A stretch of DNA of 25,481 nucleotides, from the NCBI GenBank assembly GCA_030835875.1, contig JAURQY010000001.1:1-25481 (forward strand), in the 5' to 3' direction. The notes below the pieces were generated by a model. That model made no database searches and was not told the DNA's origin. It saw only the letters and a list, made by a program, of their open reading frames with translations. Each line of letters opens with the position of its first letter. Within the stretch, counting starts at the first letter, position 1. Of the stretch, positions 7,442 to 13,901 are shown piece by piece. The DNA comes from Nitriliruptorales bacterium. GTDB lineage: Bacteria > Actinomycetota > Nitriliruptoria > Nitriliruptorales > Nitriliruptoraceae. Both the position numbers and the translations under genes were made by a program.

Positions 7442-8649
7442 GCGGCGGCGGACGGTCGGGCTCCCTGCACGTCGGCTCCGCGCGGGTCGGCATGGTCGGA
7501 GCGGGCCAGCTCGCACGGATGACCCAGCGTGCCGCGATCGACCTCGGCGTGCACCTCACCGTCCTGGCCGTGCGGGACGACGAGCCGGCGGTGACCGCCG
7601 GAGCGACCCACCGGATCGGTGGCCCCGACGATCGCGCGGCCCTCGAGGCGCTCGCCAGCGAGGTCGACGTCCTCACGCTCGACCATGAGCTCGTCGACGC
7701 GAGCGCGCTCGGCGCTCTGGAGGCGCGAGGGATCGCGGTCCGTCCCTCCCCACGCGCACTGCGCGTCGCGCAGGACAAGCTGATCGCGCGCGAGACGTTC
7801 GCGTCGCTCGGTCTCCCGGGTCCCGAACACGTGGTCGCGAGCGACGCCCACGCGGTCGAAGAGCTCGCAGCGCGGCACGGCTGGCCACTCGTCGCGAAGG
7901 CCCGGACCGGCGGCTACGACGGGCGCGGCGTCGAGATCGTCGCCGACCGTACGGCGCTCGACACGGTCCTCGCCCGCGGCGGCGAGTGGATCGTCGAGCA
8001 GCGGGTCCCGATCGCACAGGAGATCGCGGTGCTCGTCGCACGGCGCCCGGGTGGCGAGCGCGTCGTCTACCCCGTCGTCGAGACCGTGCAGCGCGACGGC
8101 ATCTGCCACGAGCTCATCATGCCCGCGCGCATCGCCGATGACGTCGCCGCACGTGCGGTCGACCTCGCACGTCGTATCGCGGAAGGCATCGACGCGGTCG
8201 GGATCCTCGCCGTCGAGCAGTTCGTCACGCCGGACGGCGACGTGCTCGTGAACGAGATCGCGGTCCGTCCGCACAACTCGGGGCACGCGACCATCGAGGG
8301 CTCGGCGACGTCGCAGTTCACGAACCATCTGCGCGCGGTGCTCGACTGGCCGCTCGGCGCGACGGACCTGCAGGCGCCCGTGGCGGTCACCGTCAACGTG
8401 CTCGGCGTCGACGACGGCGACGTCGCCGGGCGGCTCCCCGACGCGCTCGCCGTCCCCGGCGCGCGGGTGCACCTCTACGGCAAGGCCTCCCGCCCCGGTC
8501 GTAAGATCGGCCACGTGACCGTGCTCGGCGAGCACGTCGAACCGGCGCTCACCGCAGCCCGGCACGCAGCAGCGGTGCTCGTCGGGAGCGCCCCTTCGCC
8601 GCAGGGACGTCAGCAGGGACGTCAGCAGGGACCAGGAGGACGACCATGA
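7438..8649 (+). CDS. purK: N5-carboxyaminoimidazole ribonucleotide synthase
   Basis: This 403-residue ATP-grasp enzyme converts AIR, bicarbonate and ATP to N5-CAIR in purine synthesis. It shows an N-terminal Rossmann-like VGMVGAGQLARMTQRAA, ATP-grasp loop KARTGGYDGRGV, EQFVTPDGDVLVNEIAVRPHNSGH with metal-binding Glu/Asn, and C-terminal LYGKASRPGRKIGHVTV. The GTG at 7438 overlaps the HAD stop. The C-terminus has an extra Gln/Gly/Arg tail encoded by a short tandem repeat, making it slightly longer than usual. Its stop overlaps the purE start (ATGA), the classic PurK-PurE coupling. Confidence 0.95.
   Translation: MSGGGRSGSLHVGSARVGMVGAGQLARMTQRAAIDLGVHLTVLAVRDDEPAVTAGATHRIGGPDDRAALEALASEVDVLTLDHELVDASALGALEARGIAVRPSPRALRVAQDKLIARETFASLGLPGPEHVVASDAHAVEELAARHGWPLVAKARTGGYDGRGVEIVADRTALDTVLARGGEWIVEQRVPIAQEIAVLVARRPGGERVVYPVVETVQRDGICHELIMPARIADDVAARAVDLARRIAEGIDAVGILAVEQFVTPDGDVLVNEIAVRPHNSGHATIEGSATSQFTNHLRAVLDWPLGATDLQAPVAVTVNVLGVDDGDVAGRLPDALAVPGARVHLYGKASRPGRKIGHVTVLGEHVEPALTAARHAAAVLVGSAPSPQGRQQGRQQGPGGRP
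8602..8632 (+). repeat. 12-bp tandem repeat in purK 3' end
   Basis: The unit CAGGGACGTCAG occurs about 2.6 times in a row and encodes a repeating QGRQ-type tail. It is immediately followed by AGGAGG (8634-8639), the ribosome binding site of purE. Copy number may vary between strains. Confidence 0.85.
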
Positions 8650-9152
8650 GCACCGCGCCTCGCGTCGGCATCGTCATGGGCAGCGACTCCGACCTCCCGG
8701 TGATGCGCGCTGCGGCGGACGTGTGCGCCGAGTTCGACATCGCGCATGAGGTGCGCGTCGTCTCGGCGCACCGTGATGCGGAGGCCATGCTCGCCTACGG
8801 GCGCGACGCCGCGAGCCGCGGCCTCGAGGTGATCGTCGCCGGAGCGGGCGGTGCGGCGCACCTTCCCGGGATGCTCGCCTCCGTGACGCCGCTCCCCGTG
8901 ATCGGCGTGCCGGTGCCCTCAGGCAGGCTCGACGGGCTCGACGCGCTCCTCTCCATCGTGCAGATGCCCCCGGGCGTCCCGGTCGCGACGGTCGGCATCG
9001 GGACCGCACACAACGCCGGACTGCTCGCCGTCCGCATCCTCGCCCGTGGCGACGACGTGCTGACCGCCGCGCTCGACGCGCATCGTGCAGCCCTCAGCGA
9101 GCTCTCGCGGGCCAAGGACGCCGACCTCGAGCGGGGATCGACCGAGAGGTAG
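8646..9152 (+). CDS. purE: N5-carboxyaminoimidazole ribonucleotide mutase
   Basis: This 168-residue class I PurE converts N5-CAIR to CAIR, the step after PurK. The N-terminal phosphate-binding sequence is VGIVMGSDSDLPVM, followed by VVSAHRDAEAM (active-site SAHR), AGAGGAAHLPGM, GVPVPSG, LLSIVQMPPGVPVATV and GTAHNAGLLA, all standard for the family. AGGAGG lies 6 bases before the ATG. The gene overlaps the purK stop by 4 bases and is last in the HAD-purK-purE unit. Its TAG stop is part of a TAGCGT sequence (9150-9155) that could serve as a -10 element for the channel gene. Confidence 0.96.
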   Translation: MSTAPRVGIVMGSDSDLPVMRAAADVCAEFDIAHEVRVVSAHRDAEAMLAYGRDAASRGLEVIVAGAGGAAHLPGMLASVTPLPVIGVPVPSGRLDGLDALLSIVQMPPGVPVATVGIGTAHNAGLLAVRILARGDDVLTAALDAHRAALSELSRAKDADLERGSTER

Positions 9153-9200
9153 CGTCGCTCCATTCGCTCCGCACAGGCGTCGACGGCGAGGGGGTCCGGC

Positions 9201-10265
9201 GTGAACGGTCGGACATCGCCACGGGTCAGCGAGGCGCTCATCGTCGCGCAGGATCGTCCGACCCGGGGGCCGCTCCTCCAGCTCGCGGGGCGCATAGGGC
9301 TCGCGGCCGCGCTCCTGCTCGTCGTGGCGACGACGGTCTGGCTCGGTCGCGACGGCTATGTCGACGAGGCGGGCGGCGGAGTCTCCTTCCTCGACGCTCT
9401 CTACTACGCGTCGGTGAGCGTCACCACCACCGGCTACGGGGACATCACACCCGTCACCGACGGGGCGCGCCTCGCGACGATCGTGATCATCACCCCGGCG
9501 CGCATCCTCTTCCTGCTGCTCCTCGTCGGGACGACGATCGAGCTGCTGACCGAACGCTGGCGCGACGAGTACCGGCGACGCCGGTGGAGGGACGACGTGG
9601 ACGACCACTACGTGATCTGCGGCTACGGCGTGAAGGGCCGTGCCGCCGCGAGAGCGCTCCGCGACGACGGGGTCACGGCAGGAGCGATCGCCGTCATCGA
9701 GCCGGACGCTTCCGTCGCCAGCGAGGCCACGCGTGACGGCTACACGGTCGTCGTCGGCGACTCGACCCGCACCGCGACGCTGCGTGAGGCCCGGGTCGAC
9801 CGCGCGCGTGGCGTGATCGTCGCCACCGATCGGGACGACAGTGCGGTGCTGACGACGTTGACGGCGCGCGAGCTGGCCCCCAAGGCGTCGATCGTCGCGG
9901 CTGTGCGCGAGGAGGAGAACCGGCATCTGCTCGAGCAGTCCGGAGCGACGTCCGTCGTCACGTCGTCGGAGACCGCAGGACGGCTGCTCGGTGTCACGAG
10001 CAGGAACCCTGACGCGGCACGCGTCGTCGAGGACCTCCTCGACACCGCGCATGGCCTGATGCTCGTCGAGCGTGAGGTCACCGCGATGGAGGTCGGCCGC
10101 GACGCGGGCGTCACCGAGGGGCAGGTGCCCGTCGCGGTGCTGCGGGCAGGACGGCTCGTCCGCATCGACGATCCGGACTGTCTGCCGCTGCGGGAGGGCG
10201 ACCTGCTCGTGTCACTGGCCGGTGCGAACGCCCGGGCGAACGGCGGCACCCGCGAGGACGCCTGA
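9201..10265 (+). CDS. Two-TM potassium channel with RCK (TrkA-N/TrkA-C) domains
   Basis: This 354-residue protein has TM1 (about 31-48), a pore helix and selectivity filter TTGYGD (76-81), TM2 (about 92-115), a charged linker, then a Rossmann RCK domain with YVICGYGVKGRA (GxGxxG at 141-146) and acidic D/E in VIEPD. A C-terminal TrkA-C-like domain (about 265-342) follows. This is the MthK-type architecture of ligand-gated K+ channels; four subunits make a pore in the cytoplasmic membrane. GTG 9201 has a G-rich site about 6 bases upstream. It lies 48 bases after purE, possibly with its own promoter. Confidence 0.92.
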   Translation: MNGRTSPRVSEALIVAQDRPTRGPLLQLAGRIGLAAALLLVVATTVWLGRDGYVDEAGGGVSFLDALYYASVSVTTTGYGDITPVTDGARLATIVIITPARILFLLLLVGTTIELLTERWRDEYRRRRWRDDVDDHYVICGYGVKGRAAARALRDDGVTAGAIAVIEPDASVASEATRDGYTVVVGDSTRTATLREARVDRARGVIVATDRDDSAVLTTLTARELAPKASIVAAVREEENRHLLEQSGATSVVTSSETAGRLLGVTSRNPDAARVVEDLLDTAHGLMLVEREVTAMEVGRDAGVTEGQVPVAVLRAGRLVRIDDPDCLPLREGDLLVSLAGANARANGGTREDA

Positions 10266-10266
10266 C

Positions 10267-10283
10267 GCTCGGACGCGCCGAGC
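10267..10283. terminator. Small hairpin between convergent genes
   Basis: GCTCGG (10267-10272) and CCGAGC (10278-10283) form a 6-bp stem with a 5-base loop directly after the channel stop codon and before the end of the leftward membrane gene. There is no T-run. Its position at a convergent junction suggests a terminator, but the stem is short. Confidence 0.35.
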
Positions 10284-10291
10284 ACAGCCCG

Positions 10292-10783
10292 TCAGACGCG
10301 CGCAGCAGGGACGGTGCAGGCGACCTCGCCCTCGAGCCTGCGACGCAGTGCCCACAGGAGCACCGCGATGCCCCCGACGGCGAGCACCGGCTGCACCGGC
10401 TCGAACCAGGTGATCGCGCCGCTCGACCCGAGCGCGATCAGGACGAGCTTGTTGCAGGTCGGGCAGCCGATCGCGAAGAAGGACAGCAGACCGCCGAGCG
10501 TGACCGACCTCGCCTCCTCGGGCGAGGCCTCGTCGAGCGACGTACCGTCCGCTGCCCTGTCCGCCCGCGTGCGCACGTAGGAGGCGAGCAGCAGGCCCGC
10601 GAGGATCGACGTCACGATCAGCGACGGGTAGGTCCACGCAGGCGCCTCGATCTTGCGGGCGAAGACGGGGTTCGGGATCATCGCGGTCGGGATGCCGAGC
10701 AGGACGATCGAGCCGATCGATGCGACCACCGCGGCACCCCAGCGTCGGGCGTCCCATGCGCGCAGCGCCTGCACCGCCGTCAT
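10292..10783 (-). CDS. Small multi-TM protein with CPTC motif, unknown function
   Basis: This 163-residue protein has about four hydrophobic segments (near 17-35, 53-70, 96-118 and 127-147). Segment three starts with FFAIGCPTCNKLVLIALGSSGA: a CxxC (C107, C110) followed by an asparagine and lysine at the membrane interface. I believe similar GCPxCNK membrane proteins occur in other actinobacteria, but no function is known to me. The CxxC resembles thiol-disulfide carriers or a metal site. ATG 10783 has GAGG 5 bases upstream. It lies downstream of two other leftward membrane-protein genes and may share their transcript. Confidence 0.8.
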   Translation of the reverse strand: MTAVQALRAWDARRWGAAVVASIGSIVLLGIPTAMIPNPVFARKIEAPAWTYPSLIVTSILAGLLLASYVRTRADRAADGTSLDEASPEEARSVTLGGLLSFFAIGCPTCNKLVLIALGSSGAITWFEPVQPVLAVGGIAVLLWALRRRLEGEVACTVPAARV

Positions 10784-10891
10784 CCGTGCCTCACTCGTCG
10801 ACGCCCGTCCCCCGCCAGAACGCCGCGGGCAGCACAGGCATTCCGCGCCGGGCTGGCGGACCTGTCCGGGTGGACCTGCCAGGTGGCCGGG

Positions 10892-11284
10892 TCAGCCGGC
10901 TCGACGTCGCGACCGCATCGTCCGGACCACGATCATCGCCCACACGACGGCGAGCATCTGGGCGTAGGACGCGCCGGTGGTGCCTCCCATCGCCTCGGTC
11001 CAGAGGCCCGGCAGCACCTGTGCCCAGATCAGCGGCGGCACGATCGCGATCAGGACGGCGACGACGAGCTCGATGATGAGCAGTGCCGTCGGCTGACGCT
11101 GCTCGCGCCTGGCACCCGCCGCGAGGATGAACACCACAGCGAGCGCGATGAGCGCGAGCCACGGCGGGACGGACGAGATCGCCCCGTCCTGGGTGAAGAC
11201 GAACCGTGTCCGTGCGTACTCCGACTGCAGCGGCCCCGATGCGACGAGCAGCGCGACCAGGACGAGGATGCGGACGAGCGCCAT
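10892..11284 (-). CDS. Hypothetical four-TM membrane protein
   Basis: No family is recognised for this 130-residue protein. It has four hydrophobic segments (about 3-17, 41-57, 67-90 and 105-121) separated by short loops, with basic clusters at RREQR (about 59-63) and RSRRR at the C-terminus, suggesting cytoplasmic ends. Between TM1 and TM2 is an extracytoplasmic-looking loop with SEYARTRFVFTQDG. The ATG at 11284 has GGGAGG 7 bases upstream. Its neighbours, a 30-residue TM peptide upstream and the CPTC protein downstream, are on the same strand. Confidence 0.72.
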   Translation of the reverse strand: MALVRILVLVALLVASGPLQSEYARTRFVFTQDGAISSVPPWLALIALAVVFILAAGARREQRQPTALLIIELVVAVLIAIVPPLIWAQVLPGLWTEAMGGTTGASYAQMLAVVWAMIVVRTMRSRRRAG

Positions 11285-11368
11285 GCTGGAGCCTCCCTCA
11301 GGCGGACACCCGGGAGCCTAACGCCGACCGGTCCCTCGGACCCGGCGGTCGGACCGCCGACGCGACGG

Positions 11369-11461
11369 TCAGACCGTCGTCGACGCCCAGACAGCACCGA
11401 GCACGGCGAGGACGACGAAGATGAGGCCGATCCCGGCCCATGAGTCGAGCAGCTTCTTCAT
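11369..11461 (-). CDS. 30-residue single-TM micro-protein
   Basis: The reading frame ATG-AAG-AAG-CTG...TGA encodes MKKLLDSWAGIGLIFVVLAV and ten further residues ending in ASTTV. It has a lysine-rich start, one hydrophobic helix (about 10-25) and a short polar tail. A consensus AGGAGG lies 7 bases before the ATG, better than for most larger genes here, and TAGCGT (minus strand, 11517-11522) could be its -10 element. This supports real translation. Single-TM micro-proteins commonly regulate or stabilise larger membrane complexes; the partner here is unknown, although two membrane-protein genes follow on the same strand. Confidence 0.62.
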   Translation of the reverse strand: MKKLLDSWAGIGLIFVVLAVLGAVWASTTV

Positions 11462-11566
11462 CGTCCGACCTCCTGGAAGGATGCGCGGACAGAGGGTCCG
11501 GGCGGTGTGCGGCGCAACGCTACCAACGACGGTCAGCGCCCGGACGACAGCGGCTCCGGCAGCGAC

Positions 11567-12193
11567 TCAGGCCCGAGCGCTCGCGACCGCCTCCATGAGG
11601 AGCGGGACGTGCACCTCTGCGAGCGCCTCCCTCGCAGCCTCGAGCATCGGGTCCCCGGCCGACCGGTGCCCGTGCAACGCGGTCAACCCCTGTACCGCCA
11701 TCCCAGCGACGAGGAGGGCGCGTCGGACCGCGTCCGAAGCCGGATGGCCATCCGGGACGCCGAGCGCCACGAGCAGGTCCGCGGTGATCGCGTCGTAGGT
11801 CGTGGTGACGAGCCGCGCGATCTCGGGATCGGCGTTCGCGAGCGACCACAGCTCCGGAAGGACCCGGACGCGCTCCTCGGTGACCGCGTCGTCGATCAGG
11901 CGCTGCACCAGCACCTCGGCGCGCGAGTCACTCGCCTCCTCCACAGGGGTGCAGCGGGCGAGGAGCGTCCGGCGGTAGTCATCGACCACCCGGACGGCGA
12001 GGGCGAGGACGAGGTCGCGCCGGCGCGGCCAGTAGTACGTGATGTTGCCCTGGTAGACGCCTGCCTCCCGCGCGACCTTCTGCACCGAGAACTGGCCGTG
12101 CCCGACGTCACGGAGCACGACGAGCGCCGCTTCGAGGATCCGCTCACGCGTCCCCTCGGCGACCTCCAGCGACTCCTTCATGTGCTCCCCCAT
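11567..12193 (-). CDS. TetR/AcrR-family transcriptional regulator
   Basis: This 208-residue one-component regulator has the N-terminal TetR helix-turn-helix: TRERILEAALVVLRDVGHG (about 15-33), then FSVQKVAREAGVYQGNITYYW (about 35-55) with the recognition helix. The all-helical C-terminal ligand domain (about 65-208) is not assignable to a known inducer. TetR proteins usually repress an adjacent efflux or catabolic gene. Here there is no divergent target, so it may control itself, the downstream membrane genes or a distant locus. ATG 12193 has GGGGAG about 9 bases upstream; ATG 12181 with GGGGGAG 4 bases upstream is an alternative start. A GATAAT sequence (minus strand, 12274-12279) may be its -10 element. 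Confidence 0.9.
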   Translation of the reverse strand: MGEHMKESLEVAEGTRERILEAALVVLRDVGHGQFSVQKVAREAGVYQGNITYYWPRRRDLVLALAVRVVDDYRRTLLARCTPVEEASDSRAEVLVQRLIDDAVTEERVRVLPELWSLANADPEIARLVTTTYDAITADLLVALGVPDGHPASDAVRRALLVAGMAVQGLTALHGHRSAGDPMLEAAREALAEVHVPLLMEAVASARA

Positions 12194-12313
12194 CGCGAGA
12201 AGCTCCCCGACGTCGCGTACCGAGCGGTGAGCATCGACCGGCGAGTGCCCTTCGCCGGAATAGCAGCAGCGACATTATCCAATCCCTGCGACAGCGACCG
12301 TCGACCGCGGCCT

Positions 12314-13036
12314 TCATGACCCCGCGTCGAGCTCCCGTCGGCGCCGCTCCCAGTCCGGCAGGTGCTCGTCCATCAGGGCTCTGAAGTGCGGCCCGTGGGA
12401 GGCTTCCCGCAGGTGCACGAGCTCGTGGACCACCACGTACTCGAGCAGCGCAGGCGCCCGCTCGACGAGCGCCAGGTTGAGCCAGATCCGACCCCGAGAG
12501 GGCACGCAGGAGCCCCAGCGGGTCGACATCCGCCGGATCCCGAGGAAGCGGTGGCGGACACCGAGCCTCGCCCCCCAGCCGTCGAGCAGCGGTCCAGCAG
12601 CGTCACGGAGCTCGCTGCGCCGCCACCGATCGAGGACCGCGAGGACCGCGGGGTCCCCCTCCGCGTGCGGGGCCCGGACCACCAGGTGCCCGTCAGGACC
12701 GATCCGGACCGCCGGTCGCCCCGGCGCGATCTCCCGGCTCAGGTCATACGGATGACCGAAGTGTCGCCACACCTCGCCGCTGCGACCCTCCGGGGGCGCG
12801 ACCGTGGGACGCGCCGCCGCCCGGCGCTCCTCGTCGGCGATGCGCCGGCGGTGATGGTCGATCCAGGCCCTGCTCTCGCGCACGAACCGGACGACCGCAC
12901 GGTCCGACGTGCGTGGCGGGACGGAGAGTCTGACAGAGCCGTCCGGTGGATGCACCCGCACGTTCATCCGCTTCACGCGCCGTACGGTCACCTCGACGGT
13001 GAGATCATCGACGGAGAGCGGGCCGGTCCGGGGCAC
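12314..13036 (-). CDS. YgjP/DUF45-type M48-like zinc metallopeptidase
   Basis: This 240-residue protein has the YgjP-like (DUF45) layout: an N-terminal beta-rich region with VRRVKRMNVRVHPPDGSVRL, helical middle, RWGSC (173-177), then VVHELVHLREASHGPHF with zinc-binding HELVH (204-208) and third ligand H214, and LPDWERRRREL at the end. Family members are predicted soluble zinc proteases; substrates are mostly unknown. GTG 13036 has GAGGAG 4 bases upstream. The tRNA-Val gene lies 21 bases upstream on the same strand. Confidence 0.88.
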   Translation of the reverse strand: MPRTGPLSVDDLTVEVTVRRVKRMNVRVHPPDGSVRLSVPPRTSDRAVVRFVRESRAWIDHHRRRIADEERRAAARPTVAPPEGRSGEVWRHFGHPYDLSREIAPGRPAVRIGPDGHLVVRAPHAEGDPAVLAVLDRWRRSELRDAAGPLLDGWGARLGVRHRFLGIRRMSTRWGSCVPSRGRIWLNLALVERAPALLEYVVVHELVHLREASHGPHFRALMDEHLPDWERRRRELDAGS

Positions 13037-13057
13037 GGGGCTCCTCGGTGGTGCGCG

Positions 13058-13131
13058 TGGGGCGTAGAGGACTCGAACCTCTGACCTCTTGCGTGTCGAG
13101 CAAGCGCTCTAGCCAACTGAGCTAACGCCCC
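13058..13131 (-). tRNA. tRNA-Val (GAC)
   Basis: A full cloverleaf folds: acceptor GGGGCGT/ACGCCCC, D-stem GCTC/GAGC, anticodon stem CTTGC/GCAAG, T-stem AGAGG/CCTCT with loop TTCGAGT, discriminator A, 74 nt, no encoded CCA. The seven-base anticodon loop TCGACAC gives anticodon GAC (valine). Position 33 is C instead of the nearly universal U. The five-base variable loop excludes a serine tRNA with anticodon CGA. Confidence 0.93.
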
Positions 13132-13209
13132 GCAGCACGAACGGTAGCGCCTCGCGCCGACCCCGGAGGCCCCCTACCGTCGGGGGACGACACCGATCCG
13201 GGGGCTGGG

Positions 13210-13794
13210 ATGCGGAGGCGAGGGTCACGGTCGGACAGCGGCGCCGCTCGGAGCGCCGCAGCCCTGATCGCCGTGCTCGCCATCACGGCCGGGTGCACGG
13301 TCGACCCGGGCCCGGCGAGCCCGTCCAGACCCGCGGCTGCACCGATGCCCGCACCGACGGCGCCCGAGCCGGACCCTGAGCCGACACCGCCGTCGCGACC
13401 CCCCACCGCCCCGGACCCCGATGGACCGATCGACTGCGATGCTGCCGTCCGCGAGGCGATCGAGACGGTCGTCGGGGAACAGCTCGACGCGTTCGCCGCA
13501 GAGGACTTCACCGGCGCCTACGCGCTCACGAGCCCCTTCTTCCGCACCTTCCTCGCCGAGGACGCGTTCGAGCCGATGATCCGCGGCGACTACGCCGCGC
13601 TCGTCGGGAACGACGGGCACCGCTTCGACGAGTGCCGGCTGCTCGGGCGACGGGCCTTCATCCTCGCTGGCGTCCGAGGCCCGGAGGCCGAGCTCGTGCT
13701 CCGTTACGACCTCTCCGAGGAAGCGGACGGCTGGCGCATCGACGGCGCCCGCGCGCTCGACGGCATCGTCCTGCCACCCGACCCGCTCGTCTGA
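13210..13794 (+). CDS. DUF4864-like lipoprotein
   Basis: This 194-residue secreted protein begins with a basic N-terminus, a hydrophobic stretch and lipobox ITAGC (lipidated Cys29). A Pro/Ala-rich spacer (about 31-74) leads to a compact domain (about 76-190) starting VVGEQLDAFAAEDFTGAYAL, resembling the DUF4864 pattern of an NTF2-like fold, ending DGWRIDGARAL. No catalytic residues are apparent; members probably bind ligands or partners at the cell surface. GGGGG lies just before the ATG at 13210. TACCGT (13175-13180) may be its -10 element. It runs in the same direction as the two solute-binding lipoproteins that follow. Confidence 0.75.
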   Translation: MRRRGSRSDSGAARSAAALIAVLAITAGCTVDPGPASPSRPAAAPMPAPTAPEPDPEPTPPSRPPTAPDPDGPIDCDAAVREAIETVVGEQLDAFAAEDFTGAYALTSPFFRTFLAEDAFEPMIRGDYAALVGNDGHRFDECRLLGRRAFILAGVRGPEAELVLRYDLSEEADGWRIDGARALDGIVLPPDPLV

Positions 13795-13901
13795 CCAGCC
13801 GCTCCCGAGGGCGACACGGTCCGAGCGGACGCGCCCCGCGCAACGGCGTCGTTACGCTGCCACGGCACGGGGCCTTGAGGGCCGGTGCCAGGGAGACCGG
13901 G

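Noticed and set aside
6985..8565. 526-codon open frame on the minus strand
   Set aside because: It is antisense to the HAD gene and purK and lacks any family motif.
10784..10891. Possible small leftward ORF in the 108-bp gap
   Set aside because: The only short frame is about 16 codons without a ribosome binding site; I see no gene here.
11497..11544. TCCGGGCG/CGCCCGGA inverted repeat after tetR
   Set aside because: The 32-base loop is too long for a convincing terminator, and such arms are common by chance at this GC content.
13141..13180. ACGGTAG/CTACCGT inverted repeat between tRNA-Val and the DUF4864-like gene
   Set aside because: Seven-base arms are 26 bases apart; each more likely reflects a TANNNT promoter element, one on each strand.
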